Positions 41,268 to 52,992 of a stretch of DNA of 64,000 nucleotides are shown in pieces. The stretch lies in the NCBI GenBank assembly GCA_946122785.1, contig CAMGYJ010000010.1:9709467-9773466 (forward strand), in the 5' to 3' direction. A program made the position numbers and the translations under genes. How positions within the stretch are numbered: the first letter of the stretch is position 1; every line of letters begins with the position of its first letter. The stretch comes from Linum tenue (taxonomy: Eukaryota; Streptophyta; Magnoliopsida; Malpighiales; Linaceae). The notes under the pieces are model-generated. The model was given only the letters and a program-made list of their open reading frames with translations, made no database searches and had not been told where the DNA came from.

Positions 41268-42415
41268 TAGGTCGACCTTGAAGACACAAGTTGTTACTAC
41301 CATAACCAATTAGGTCGACCTTTGCTCTTCCCATATCGACTTATCCAGCAGAATAATACCAATTTACCAACAAAAACATGTGTAATACTACCACGAGCAA
41401 TTGATAGGTCGTCCAGACAGATTAATAGGTTGACTAGACACATTGACAGGCCGACCTTTTAAGCACAACATAGTCTTACTAGCAAAGCCAAAGTCGACAT
41501 TCTGGATAAACAAACAAAACAAACACAAACGGTCGACCATGTCAAGAATTAGGTCGACCTATTGGGTCTGATAGAGTGTTGTGCCCTAAATTCAAGTTCT
41601 CGCAATTATAAACAGAGGCCGACCGGATTAAAAGAAAGGTCGACCGAAATGTTCTTGTGCACGCAATCAAAACATCATATTAAACGGAGCAAATTACGAA
41701 ATAGAAAAGACGATGACAATAGCTAAAGTCGGTCGAACTCGCCTTTCAAGTGGTCGACCTCTTAAAACACATATAGGAGCAACCACAAAGGATCTTTTTC
41801 TTCGCTAAAAATCTTACCCTCCAAGATGAAAGCAAAGCAAATTAAATTTCAAATTAAATGAAGGAAATAAAACACAGAGCAAGGAAAACATCGTTACCTA
41901 TATTCGGTCGACCTGAACTTGTAGTTTGTCGACCGTCTCAACGGCGAACAGGAAGAACAATAACAGACTTCTTCATCAAAACTCTAACCGTACAAAAAAA
42001 AACAAATTCAGAGTTTCGGTGGCGATGAAGGTGACATATATTCGTATTTATAGATATTTAGGCCGAGATTAGAGCGTGTTAAGTGGTAGACAATTTAGGG
42101 TTACCTTTCTGGGTGTTGGAATCCTTATCCAATACGGATACGGTGTGCACGCGGTCGACCGTTTATACTATTTTCCACAATAATTCCGACTTTAATATTG
42201 ATCAGTTAATGAAACAAAGGTAGACCTTTTCATTTATACTGTCGACCTTTTGATAGCAAAATGGTCGACCTTTGAGATAATGGGGTCAAACTTTTATATT
42301 GTTCGCTTGCCAAAGCGGTCGAACGTTTTCTGTAAAAGGTCAACCACGTTGTTGAGCGTTACAAAACAGAAACAACAGATAATATTGACCATTTAAATTT
42401 TTGGTCGACCAAAAA
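41268..42415. repeat. Dispersed GGTCGACC palindrome array
   Basis: Exact or near copies at, among others, 41272, 41312, 41530, 41552, 41755, 41905, 42150, 42263 and 42402, often extended to AGGTCGACCT. The palindrome has a TCGA core, and the density is far above chance for an 8-mer in about 1.1 kb. Confidence 0.75.
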
Positions 42416-42939
42416 ATGCAAGTTACGGTAACTTACAAGTCACAGTCCTAAACCTCGAAATTCTTACAATAATGCGCATGTCATTTCTAATAAAGTAGTG
42501 AATCACTCACTAGTCACTAGAGTCAAATACTTCCCTCAATCATTCCACTGACTGTAATCTTTATATGACTAGCAGCCAAAAACAACCATTCTCTTACCGT
42601 TTGCAGCTCATTTTTGTATTGTAAAAAACAAGCTTTATTCATAAAAAAAAGATTTTGGAGAAGGATATATCACTACAGGAAAACCGATTTCTAGTCACGG
42701 GATCTTATTCATGGTAATTTTTCCCGTATTAAGAAGTATGCTAATAGTCACAGTAAACGTTCCCGTATTTGATCATATAGTTCTAATCACGGTAACTAAT
42801 TTATCTGTATTTTAGTGTTTATTTACCGTGATTAATTGTTAATCACGGTAAATTCCGGTGAATAATGTAACAATTTAATTTTATAAGAAATTTATTCCAA
42901 AATTTTAGGAGGGAGAGTTTCCTTTAGCTCAAAATTTTG

Positions 42940-43125
42940 TTTTGCCCCCCAAAAATTGCTTTTGGCTCCAAAAATTATTGCTTTCTCCCAAAAAATTGTG
43001 TTGGCTCCAAAATATTTGCTTTGCCCGCCACTTTTGGCACCCAAAAACTGCTTTTGCTCCCAAAATATCTGCATTGCCCGAAAAATTGCTCTGCCTCCAT
43101 AATTTTGCTTTGCCCGCCACTTTTT
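42940..43125. repeat. Degenerate minisatellite (unit like TTTGCTCCCAAAAATTG)
   Basis: About eight imperfect units of 20-25 bp that combine a CTCC/CCGCC block, a run of A and TTGCTTT. The phrase GCTTTGCCCGCCACTTTT appears twice (43017 and 43106 areas). Located just inside the CACTA subterminal region. Confidence 0.7.
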
Positions 43126-43879
43126 TGGTCCATGGAATTGAAAAAATTAGCATACTAGATGGAGAAAACTAGATCTAGAGGGAAATAAAGAAAGCCAATC
43201 CTTTCGCCTCTTGACTTTTTCTAGTGCTTTCACTGTTCTTCCTGCCTTTTTCTCCACCCGACTAGTTCCTTCCATTTCTCCGAACTTTCCCCAACTCTTA
43301 CTGCCAAAACCCTATTTGATGCCCTCTTCCATGGCGAAACAGATCGATGAAGAAGCATGCTCTTCAAGGGGGTTTATGGTTAGGGTTTCAAGTTTGGAGG
43401 TAGACTGGCGACGATCGAGAACGACAACGACAAGTTTGGAGGTGGACTGGCGGCTCGGTTTGGTAGGCGATTAGGGATGCTGTGGCTTGCGTTGCAGACC
43501 GACGACGAAAAAGGTGGGTGGTGGCGCAACGGTAGCGAAGCGAGCTGTGCGGCAACGCGACCAAGATGGGACATGGTTGCTGTGGCAGATCGATCGACGA
43601 CGGAAGAGCCCAAAGGGGGATTCACGGTGACGACGATCTGGCGGTTTGGAGAGAAAGGTACTGATGCGGCGGCCTGGTAGCGTGGTAGTCGGACGACAGT
43701 AAGGGGAGAGACGTGGAGGTGATCTGGTGGTGGTATGGATCGCCGACGTCTAAGACTTAGGGTTCTTGAGATGTAAGTAGAGGTATGTAATTTGTGAAGG
43801 ATTTTCTGAATTTAATGAAGTCTAATGCTATAAAGTTGGATATAATGAGCTGAACCTTGAAGGGATCGGTATAACTCGT

Positions 43880-44083
43880 CAAATCCAATGTTTATGTGCC
43901 AACGTTCAATGATTTTGAAAGGATGAAGAAACGTTGGGAGGAGCCCTTTGCTTTTAGGGAACACAGGTTTCTCTTTGAAATGGATGAAGGTATTCATTCA
44001 ATTCCTTTTTCTCCTTCAAATTTATTATGTTGTGTCATTGATTTCGGAGCAGGGCCTCCGTGGAGTAAACCAAGATGCTAAAA
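43880..44083 (+). pseudogene. Captured gene fragment, unidentified
   Basis: An open segment reads MPTFNDFERMKKRWEEPF, AFREHRFLFEMDEGIHSIPF and SPSNLLCCVIDFGAGPPWSK, then stops. The composition is that of a real protein rather than a chance frame. It lies inside the CACTA element among intron-like T-rich sequence, and exon-like words recur to about 45500. I do not recognise the parent gene. Confidence 0.4.
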
Positions 44084-45628
44084 GTAATGGGGTTGAGTAG
44101 AAAATGGCTAATGTATTTGTTTTCATTGTTGTACAACACCCATTTGATTGGAACTGCTAGATATGCATGCATGAGTTCGCATCCTAGAATTGTTATGCAC
44201 CTATGTTAGCTTCCATGTCGATCTCTTGTACTTTCTGCTTTTATGAGTTGCTAAAGTAGCATTTTTACATTTTTCTTAGATGAATGATGCTTGTGAGTTG
44301 GAAAGTTGGGATATCTGATTGTAAATGGGCTTAAGGCTGCTTATTTATGAATCTGTCCAGGTGTGAGAAGAGGTACAAGATGATGAGTCTGTGCATGAAC
44401 CAAGGGTGGAGAAGAGAATATATTGTTTACTTATGATTCTCCCCTGGCTAACACTTTTCAAAGATACAAGGTATTGACATTTGGTCTGCATTCTATGGGA
44501 TGGTTTGCTTGAATTTTGGTGATCAGTACAACATTTAAATATTGGATGAGAAGTTGAATTGGTGAGTTTCATTTAGCATAATAAACCCTTCCTCTCTGGT
44601 TAACTATCTTAGATGGTCTTGTTAATTTCCTCTTTGGAGTTTTTTAGCTGAAACTACAAGAATAGAGCAACTAGCAACTCTTGTCCTTTAAAGACATGTG
44701 CTTCTCACTGCTTAGGCTATAAAGACATGTGCTTTTTCTTCCTTCTCCTGCTGGTCATTCATTAGCTTTCCATTGAATCAGTCCAGGTGTCTTGCTTTGT
44801 ATAGATAACAGATACATGAAAGATTGCCTTATTACGTTTTTTAGTTTAGTGTTTAATCTGCCACTTCAGGATATAAATGAATTATGGCTTAAGAATTTCT
44901 TTCATATGTACCAGAAATAAATTCTCTGGCTTTAACACTTTTGGAATTTGAATTGTGGGTTTGATAAGATATTTTGAGAGTCAGATTCATGGTTCTCTCT
45001 TTTCTAAACTGCAGCTGCAGCTGAAAGAAGGAAACTTCTTTTGCAGAGTTGTAATCTTTATTCGGTTGAATTGAGCTTGGGAAGCCATGATAGTGACCAG
45101 CTATTGCAACTGAATTATAGTGAGAAGAGGGCAATGACTTGTGATTGGTTCTTATTTCAGGTAGGGGTTAGTTTCAGTCTAAAGATTAAGTAAAGCTTAC
45201 AAAGGTAGGGGTTAGTTTCAGGTAGGGGTTAGTATTGGCGTCCATCCCTTTATTTCAATTGCTTTATGAGTATACTTTCTCCCTTTGCAGCCATCTTATC
45301 TATTTGTTGTTCGTATTTTCTTCCAGCAACTATTTGATATGAATGTGTTGCCACTAGAGAACCCCTGCTGCAATAGGGAGATTTGCCGCCAGAAGAAAGG
45401 CCATTGATGTAAAAAGGCAGTAGCCATGTGGTTGAGAAGTATTTAATTTCCACAAAGATTATGAAACATGTGGTTGATAATCTATTGAATACTAATTAGC
45501 TAATCCAAGTTGCCTAGGAACTGTGGTTGAGAAGGCACTGCAAGATACAAAGGTAATAGTAGTAGGAAAAAAAACTCTCATTTAAGAATTAGTTAGATCA
45601 AACATTCTGATTTATTATTTATTCAAAC

Positions 45629-48600
45629 TAGGGCTGGTAACCGGTTCGGTAACGGTTAACCGGTTACCGAATAAACCGGTTACGGTATACCGAATACCCT
45701 GAAGCCACGCCCGAATGCCGCCACCGTTTTCCAACCGGTAAACCGGTTACCGAATAACCGGTTAACGGTTTAAAACCGGTATACCAAAACACCGAGCCAT
45801 GGGAGCGAAAACCATATTCCGGTTCGGTTAACCGGTAAGTAACCGGTAACCGATTATGGGCAGAAGGGTATGGGAGGCAGCAGGCTGCTCTCGGCAATTT
45901 TTTTAAAAAATTCATTGTTTTTTTTTATATACTCAATAATGTAAGTCTTACCTCTTATTTACAATATTAAGAGTTACTATAAATTTATAATTATAACATT
46001 ACAATTGTCATTTGTCAAACCATAATTGATTTATAAGTTATAACAAGTTCAAACTTCAAATTCTGAAATTCATTAAGTATCATCAAATATTGAAATTGAA
46101 AGGGACGATAATCAACATAATTGTCAATCAACCAAAGCGCATAATGATTAATGACAATGTCCAAAATCTAAATTCACACAAGTTCAAACTTCTAAATTCA
46201 CACAAATTCACACAATGTCCCAAATAACACAACATAAATAAACGCATAAACTAGCTAGCATCTCATGCTCCTCCTTCTCCAATAGAACTTGTTGTCCCAC
46301 CACCAACATTAGCATATCCTTTCTTCTTCAAATTCCTAAGAAGGGTAACTTCGGGATCGTCATTGTCATCGTCATCGTCACTCTCACTCATATCATCACT
46401 CTCAGTCTCCTCGTCCTCTTCCCCCTCCTTGTCCTCCTCAACAACCCCATCAGGTAAGCTATGTGCTCTAACTTCAGTAGCAGTTTCCACTCGAGCTTGG
46501 AAAGTATTAGCCGCTAGTGCAAACAAAAAACACAAATATTAGTAAAGAGTATATACAATAATACAAATAAGAAGAATGAATTGAATTCTTACCATTCTCA
46601 AAGTCGATTGTCTCCTGATCTTCTTCCTTATCATTCAGCTCATCTACAGTCTTTCCACTTTCATACCTTATCCAATCTTCAGCACAAATCAAGGCCTCTA
46701 CAATGTTTGGGCTCAAAGATGATCTGAAAGGACTAAGAACTCGACCTCCACAACTGAAAGCGGACTCCGAGGCAACAGAGGATACTGGAACTGCTAATAT
46801 ATCCCTAACCATCTCTCCAAGAATGGGATATCTAACACTGTTCCGAGACCACCACTTCAGAATGTCAAACTTCCGATCATCAAGCTCCTCGTTAACAGCA
46901 TCACCAACATCTCTCAAATATGACTCCAACTCACCAGATACTCTACCCCCCCCCTCTCAAGTTGCTCCTTTCTCTTCTGCTGGAACCGAGCTTCAAAGGC
47001 ACCTCCCATAACAGAAGACTCGGAACTAGTCGCAATATTAGAAGTAGTCTGAGTAGTAGCTTCGGAATCAGAATGTGAAGATGCATACTTCGCCTTGTAT
47101 ACCTCGAACAATAGTGTCATCTCTTTCTTCACCTGATCTGCCAATTCTTCCCCTTTTTCCTTTCCATACATCTCTTCCAACATCATAGTCAAATAGTATA
47201 GTTTACGCCTTGGATCAAGCACACAGGCCATGTAAACTATCCTATTTATTCTAAGGTTATCCTCCCCATCATCAGCATCATTCTCAAACCAATACTTTCT
47301 CACCTTTGCCTCTATTCTTTCTGCCATTCTTTGTATCTGTTCATCTGCATCCTTCTTCAAAGTAGCAATCACTTCATGAATATCAACAATGGCTCTGCAG
47401 AATGTATGTGCAGTGACATATGATGTCCCTGATACAAATAAAAAATTACAAAGAAAATATAAGTGAGAAATCATAAACTTTAACTTTAAGAAATGAATTT
47501 TAAAATTTGATAGTTCATTCATTTACATACCTGATACACGAAGAGTAAGATCATAAAAGAACTTCAGGTACTTCATGAGACGCCTAATGCTGCTCCAATC
47601 TTCTCCAGATGGAAGACCCTTCTTGGAGTCCACATAGTCTCGAAAGGAAGCATCAGTAGGACTATCATACATCAGAGAAAACACCTTCTCAAACCTCTCT
47701 GAAGACTCCAACATCAGATAGGTGGAATTCCACCTAGTCGGAACATCCAAGGACACAAGTCTTCTACCATCCATCTCTAGGTAGTCGATGCTAGACTTGA
47801 ACTTTGCACTCCGAGCTGGTGATGACTTCACCCATTTCACACAATCCCTTACCCTCTCCACAGCAACTCCAACCTCTTTCAAACCATCAGAGACGACCAG
47901 ATTGATTATATGTGCCACACATCTATACTGCAGATACTTCCCGTCTAGCAAATCCGATCTCCACCCTTTCAGTTTTATCCTCATACAGTCAACAAGCACA
48001 TCATTGGAAGTGGCATTATCCATTGTCATGCAAAACAGATTCTTCACTTTCCATTCTTGTAGACATGTTCCCAAAGTATCTGCAATATCTCTACCTGTAT
48101 GACTGGTAATGGGAACAAAACAAATAATCCTCTTCTGCAGTTTCCAATCAGCTCCAATAAAATGTGCAGTCACACACATATAATTCTGGTTATTATCACT
48201 AGTCCATGTATCTGTAGTGATAGAAATCCTTCCTTTGCACTTTGAGTTAAAAAAACTCAATCAACAGCTCTTTCTTCTCCAAAAAAATGACATAACAATC
48301 AGATCTAATTGTTTGCCTTCCAGGTATCACAAACAAAGGCTGTGATACTGCCATAAATCTCCTAAATCCTTCCCGTTCAACAAATCGAAACAGAAGCTCA
48401 TCCAATATTATCATGATAGCTAATGCATGTCTAGCTTTGTTCTGATCAAACTTCCACGGAGTAAGAGAGCCTACCTCACCAGTCCCACTAGCTTGATAAT
48501 TTAATATCGACTGTCCACTAGATTCCTTCGACCTCCTCTCGCACATCAGATGATGGTTTTTCAAACCAGAAGTGCCATTGTTGGTAGAATGAGCTTTGAT

Positions 48601-50081
48601 CAGCGTCCCACACCGTTTGCATTTTCCAAATGGATAGTCATCCACTAGCACCTCATCATAAGGGATCCACCACTTAGACGTCTTCTTCCTCTTCCCCTTG
48701 TCTATTTTCTTTTGCACACCAGGTACCTCACCAGCAACACCGGTAGTAGTAGCCGGATTTGCTGCAGATGGAGGTGGATTTGATGCAGATGGAGGTGGTG
48801 GATTTGCTGCCAATGGAGGAGGTGGATTTGCCGTAGTGGAAGGTGCACTAGTTGAAGCCTTCCCTTTCTTTGAAGAGCTTCGAGGACGAGGAGGTAGCGA
48901 ACCAGCTTTCTTCCCTTTTTTCGTCCTACAAAAGTACAAGAAAATTGACACATAATCAACAAAAGTACAAAACCATAATCAACAAAAGTACAAAATTGAC
49001 ACATAATCAACACTACTGTCTAGTTCACAATTCAAGTTCACTAATTGTCTAATTCAATTCAAGTTCCATGCTTTCAAATTTCAATCACTAATTCCAAGTT
49101 CCATACTGTCTACTGACTATTCCAATTAAGACCAATTAGGCAATTTCCAAGCTTTCAATCACTAATTCTAATATCTAATAGTCTAATTCAAAGCTCGAAA
49201 CACCATTGACAATTTCACATAACTAAATAACTAATTATCAACTCAAAAATCAAATTCTCGACTTAGTACATTTGGACTTGGTAATTTGTTTCACTTTGGC
49301 TGCTGGCGACTGGAGAGTGGCGCCTTCTGGAGACTGGTCGTGGTCGAGGAGCTCGCAGCTCTGCGCCTCTGCCTCTGCCCTGCCTCTGCCCTCTGCCCTC
49401 TGTTCATCCAAACCAACAACACAACATAAACAAGGAGGCCAGGAGGGGCAGGGAAGAAGAAGAAAGACGAAGGCAAGAGGAAGAGAAGGGACTTACAGAA
49501 CGGTGGGCCGGCGGCGACTGGGGAAGACGAAGGCAAGCTTCGTCGCCGGCGACGGGGGAAGATGAACACGTGGCTTGGAAGGGCGAACGGCAGAGTCGGA
49601 GAGGGAGGAAAATCGGAGAGGGAAGTGGGACTGTGGTCTGTGGGAGTGGGAAGGGTGGAAGGAGGCGTCGTCGGGAGCGGCGGCCTGTGGTCTGTGGAAG
49701 GGCGATGAAGCTGCGGCGGCGGCCTCCAAGAATCTCGGCAGCGGCGCTAAGATGGAGACTGGAGGGAGAGGCCGAGAGGAGCAGAACAGGGGAAGAAAGA
49801 AGTGGGCGGCACGATTTAGGGTTTTTTTCCCCTTCTTCGATCGTTGTTTGTTTTGTGCCTATTTCCCCGACCCCCTGCAGCGCTGCATTTTGCCACTCCC
49901 CAAACGGTATCCGGTTTACCGGATAACCGTCGGTTTATACCGGGTGGGGAGGCGGTATACCGGCGCTGCGTTTCTACCCCCCGACAACCGAGTTTTCCGG
50001 TTTTCGGTATAACCGGTTACCGACGGTTACCGGTTCGGTAACCGGTTATACCGAAAACCGGGAAACCGATTGTCACCCCTA
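45629..50081 (-). mobile_element. hAT transposon, nearly intact
   Basis: 4453 bp, flanked by a perfect 8-bp duplication ATTCAAAC (45621-45628 and 50082-50089). Terminal inverted repeats are TAGGGCTGGTAACCGG (left) and TAGGGGTGACAATCGG (right, reverse complement). Subterminal regions are dense in ACCGGTTA / TAACCGGT words, the likely transposase binding sites. The transposase gene runs on minus (46263-48925). It is inserted within the CACTA element at 42671-51069. Confidence 0.95.
46263..48925 (-). pseudogene. hAT transposase (BED finger, RNase H-like core, dimerisation domain), two frameshifts
   Basis: A BED-type zinc finger near 48510-48680 (CKRCGTLIKAHSTNNGTSG then LKNHHLMC). The catalytic core spans 47531-48260 (ISITTDTWTSDNNQNYMCV, MTMDNATSNDVLVDCMR, CVAHIINLVVSDGLKEV, VPTRWNSTYLML). 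An intron at 47429-47530 has GTATGT and TATCAG ends. The hAT dimerisation region is near 46640-46880 (FDILKWWSRNSVRYPILGEM, SVASESAFSCGGRVLSPFRS). A second intron lies at 46514-46592, and an acidic last exon ends at 46263. Two breaks remain: a run of seven T near 48250 (six would keep frame) and a run of nine G near 46945. Both are homopolymers. Upstream exon(s) and start codon were not placed. Confidence 0.88.
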
Positions 50082-50624
50082 ATTCAAACACTCGGTACCA
50101 AAACCAATAATGAGTTATGTATATATGAACTCATCTTTCTTGTCCCCTCACTTTCATTTCCTTGATACAGTTAGTATATATGAAATTATAGTGGTCCCAT
50201 GGAGCAAAGATTATTTCTTGCACCCGTCAATAGCTGATGATGTGTTTGACTTTTTGCAGATAAGGTGGAGTAACTAACAAATTCTTGTGAGGAGGCTATA
50301 CGAAAATTGATACTTGGTTAGTGAAGGCTATACTTATTCTTGTGAGGAGCTAACAAATTCTTGTAAAAGCTCTTAGTGTTCATTTCATTAAGGGACATCA
50401 TTTGTAATGACTTTTTGTTTTGGATATGAAGATACATGATTTGTGGTGACTAATCATTTGTGACGTTACTTTTATTTTCATTTCATTGATCAGGCTACCA
50501 ATATTGCAAGTTTCAACGCCGAGCACTGAAAAGAAAAAGTCTAGGTGTAATTGATTAGAGAAAATATAGACTTTAGTGGTCATGTATCATGGGAAGTACT
50601 GTGGTTAGTTGTTGGTAACTAGCT

Positions 50625-50735
50625 GTAAAATATCGTGATGAAATGATAGTATCTAGACACAGGAGAATCAACCATATACCATGACGAAATGATAGTATCT
50701 AGACACAGGAGAATTAACAATATACCGTGACTAAT
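50625..50735. repeat. Tandem duplication (about 50 bp, two copies)
   Basis: Two adjacent units share GAAATGATAGTATCTAGACA and CAGGAGAAT, then AACCATATACC in one and AACAATATACC in the other. Lies in the subterminal region of the CACTA element. Confidence 0.75.
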
Positions 50736-51069
50736 CATGAGCATTCAGTCACGGGAAAAAGGTTTTGTCATGGTATATACCGTGTTAAAAGTGCACATCC
50801 CGTCTTTAAATGAGTTTTTTCCCCGGTTTTGAGTGGCTGGATTTGGTATTAGTCATGGGGCTCACCGTGAATAATAGGTACAAATTATCACGGGAAATTT
50901 GTACCGTTACTAGTTATAACTAGTCACGGTACAAATTTCCCGTGCCCTTTACAATTAAACACGGAGGTATATATTACGGTAATTTTACCGTGACAAAAAC
51001 TATTAAACACGGGAAACACACCTTCGAACACGGGATTTCCCGTGATCAAAGGATCTTTTTCCTGTAGTA

Positions 51070-52026
51070 TGATTATACCGGTTGAAATCATCAATACAAG
51101 AAAGTGGACAATCTAATTCTTTTAAATCATGCACCGATAAATTTTTAGAGGAATCAAATTTATTGTCACGTTAGGCAGGGCTGTAACTGTGGCCCTTACT
51201 ACCCGTCGGCCCAACCCTATGGGCCGGGTAGGGTCAATTAGTCTTTAGGGCCAAAATAGGGTCGGGTCACATTCTGAACCTAGAAGGTAGGGTATTTTTG
51301 GGTTTTACCCTTAAAACCCATTCAGGCCCATTTTAACCCATTTTGACCCTAAATTCCTAATTACCCCAACCCATTTCGGCCCCATCTCTTCTTTCCGCTA
51401 TCATCTCCATCATCGACCCAACACCTGCCGCCGCATCTCCTTCGTCCTCTGCGCCGGTCCCGCACTCGGGATCGCCCTCCGCCGTCGCCTTCCCCTGCCC
51501 CCCACCGCAGCAGCTTCCCTTCCTCGTTCTCTCTCCCTGTCGTCTCCCCAGTGCGGATGAACTCGCACGACGTGTCGTTGAAGGAGAAGCTCCTGGAGGA
51601 GTAGCAAAAGCTCTCAATTTCGTCGACGACGCCATCTTCTCCTTCCTCCTCCTCATTCTCGTCTCAGGGGCGACCACGGCGCTGGGTTTTTTCACATCCG
51701 CGGGAAATTGATGGATGAGGAGGGAAAATAGACCCAGCTCTGAATCGAATTCCACACACCCAGCTTCTCTGCTCCCCAAACCCAGGTTCGACTGGTTCAT
51801 CTCACTTTTCCTGTCTTAGCGTCCTTCTCCTGCTTCAATCACAAACCCAAGGTCAAAATGCCAGTAATGATACTCATATGATTAGGACATGCTCAGGCTA
51901 TTTCCTAGTGCTAGCTTTTGCTTGCCATTTCAGGGGTCTTATTATCTCATCAAATTTAAACAATCGACATGATTGAGTAGCAAATTATATGCTACCAAGG
52001 CACTGGTTTCTGCATCCAGTTTTGGG
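51070..52026. other. Intergenic stretch with a hAT-like MITE fragment
   Basis: 51170-51350 has GGGCTGTAACTGTGGCCC and GGGTCGGGTCA-type words, resembling a piece of a GGGTCGGG-rich hAT-type MITE. 51360-51800 is C-rich and keeps long frames on both strands; on plus, DELARRVVEGEAPGGVAKAL then NFVDDAIFSFLLLIL can be read, possibly a first-exon fragment with a hydrophobic segment. I do not recognise it and do not call a gene. The remainder to 52026 shows nothing. Confidence 0.35.
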
Positions 52027-52577
52027 GACCCAATTCAGGCATTTTTTTCATTTATTCACGCCATATTTGTGTTATCCACGCCATATTGACGTTATTCACG
52101 TAAGAGTGTTGCTTATTCACGCAATCAATATTGTTTAGTCACGCAACCTGGTGTTTATTCACACATATTGTTATTTATTCATGCTATTGTAAAATTAAAT
52201 TTTAGACGTTAAAATATATCAAAATGGATGTCATTGTGTAGATTATGATCAATGCAACATATTTTTACAGACTAATTGAGAATCCAAATTTAATTCCATA
52301 AAATATAGCCAATACAAATTATTAGGGGGGAAAAGTCTGGATTTTCATTTACGTGAATAACTAACACTCTTACGTGAATAAACATAGTATTAACGTCTAA
52401 TTTACTTTTACAATGTCGTGAATAAATAACAGTATGCGTGTATAAACACTAGGTTGCGTGACTAAACAATATTGATTGCGTGAATAAGCAAAATACTCTT
52501 ACGTGAATAACGTCAATATGGCGTGGATAACACAAATATAACGTGAATTAATAAAAAAATGTGTGAATTAGGTGTTC
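52027..52577. mobile_element. Foldback MITE upstream of the UGT gene
   Basis: Two arms of about 180 nt are inverted copies (52027-52210 and about 52350-52577). Matching words are TTGTGTTATCCACGCCATAT, TGACGTTATTCACGTAAGAG, GCTTATTCACGCAATCAATA and TTGTTTAGTCACGCAACCT. The word TTATTCACG or TCACG recurs about every 25 nt within each arm. Ends are similar (ACCCAATTCAGGCA and CACCTAATTCACAC). No coding capacity. It ends about 415 bp before the UGT start codon. Confidence 0.82.
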
Positions 52578-52992
52578 TTGCGACAAGAAACTTAGATTGT
52601 TAAAAGTAAGAGATATATGACAAGTTCGTTAAAGTTACAGTGTTCTTTCCCAATGCCACACAACCACACATCTCCGTTACCACCGATGGCAGCTTCCTCC
52701 AACACAATAGTGGCAGCGCCACCTGCAAAGGGTGGTGGGACTTTTCCTCATCGTGAACTAAAGTGACACAATAATATTCGCTTGTTCATCCATAAGAGGA
52801 CAAGCGTGGTCCGTCGTATGCGCGACATTGATAGAAACTGCCACAAAAGCCAGCACCAGTACTCCATACCCATTCACTTCCTTCCACCAATCCATCACCA
52901 AGTCTCCGCCTTCCATATCTCTTATCCGAACCCCAAACCACAGTTTTTAAAGGCCGCGCTGCCGGAAAGGACTAATTCATTCATAAAAAAAA
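52578..52992 (+). promoter_or_regulatory. UGT upstream region
   Basis: A unique stretch between the MITE and the start codon. A TTTTTAAAGG box at about 52945-52954 is the nearest TATA-like word, about 40 nt before the ATG, which would give a very short leader. Other A/T boxes lie further up. The start context is AAAAAAAATGGCA. No firm regulatory site. Confidence 0.3.

Larger units (their letters stand above)
40468..42660. other. Transposon-like segment with GGTCGACC palindromes and one small ORF
   Basis: Unassigned repeat-like DNA between a truncated LTR and a CACTA end. From about 41268 to 42415 it has around 20 copies of GGTCGACC or one- to two-base variants, in an A/T-rich background, with irregular spacing of 20-120 bp. 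The only coding candidate is at 40745-41173 (minus). This resembles the subterminal region of a DNA transposon, but I found no matching terminal repeats. Confidence 0.5.
42671..51069. mobile_element. CACTA element (about 8.4 kb) with captured DNA and a nested hAT
   Basis: The left end CACTACAGGAAAAC at 42671 pairs with the right end, whose reverse complement is TACTACAGGAAAAA at 51069; the first base is mutated from C. Both subterminal regions are full of TCACGGTAA / CCGTGATTA / TTTCCCGTG words (42700-42870 and 50600-51050). No transposase is seen; the inside is host-like sequence (43200-45620 and 50100-50600) and a hAT element. Flanking triplets (TAT and TGA) do not match. Non-autonomous. 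Confidence 0.75.

Noticed and set aside
51357..51800. A 147-codon minus-strand frame
   Set aside because: Composition is Arg/Gly-rich from a C-rich plus strand, and it lacks any recognised domain or promoter.
52027..52577. TCACG words spaced about every 25 nt as a CRISPR-like array
   Set aside because: The repeats belong to inverted arms of a MITE in a plant genome; spacers are not unique and no cas genes exist.
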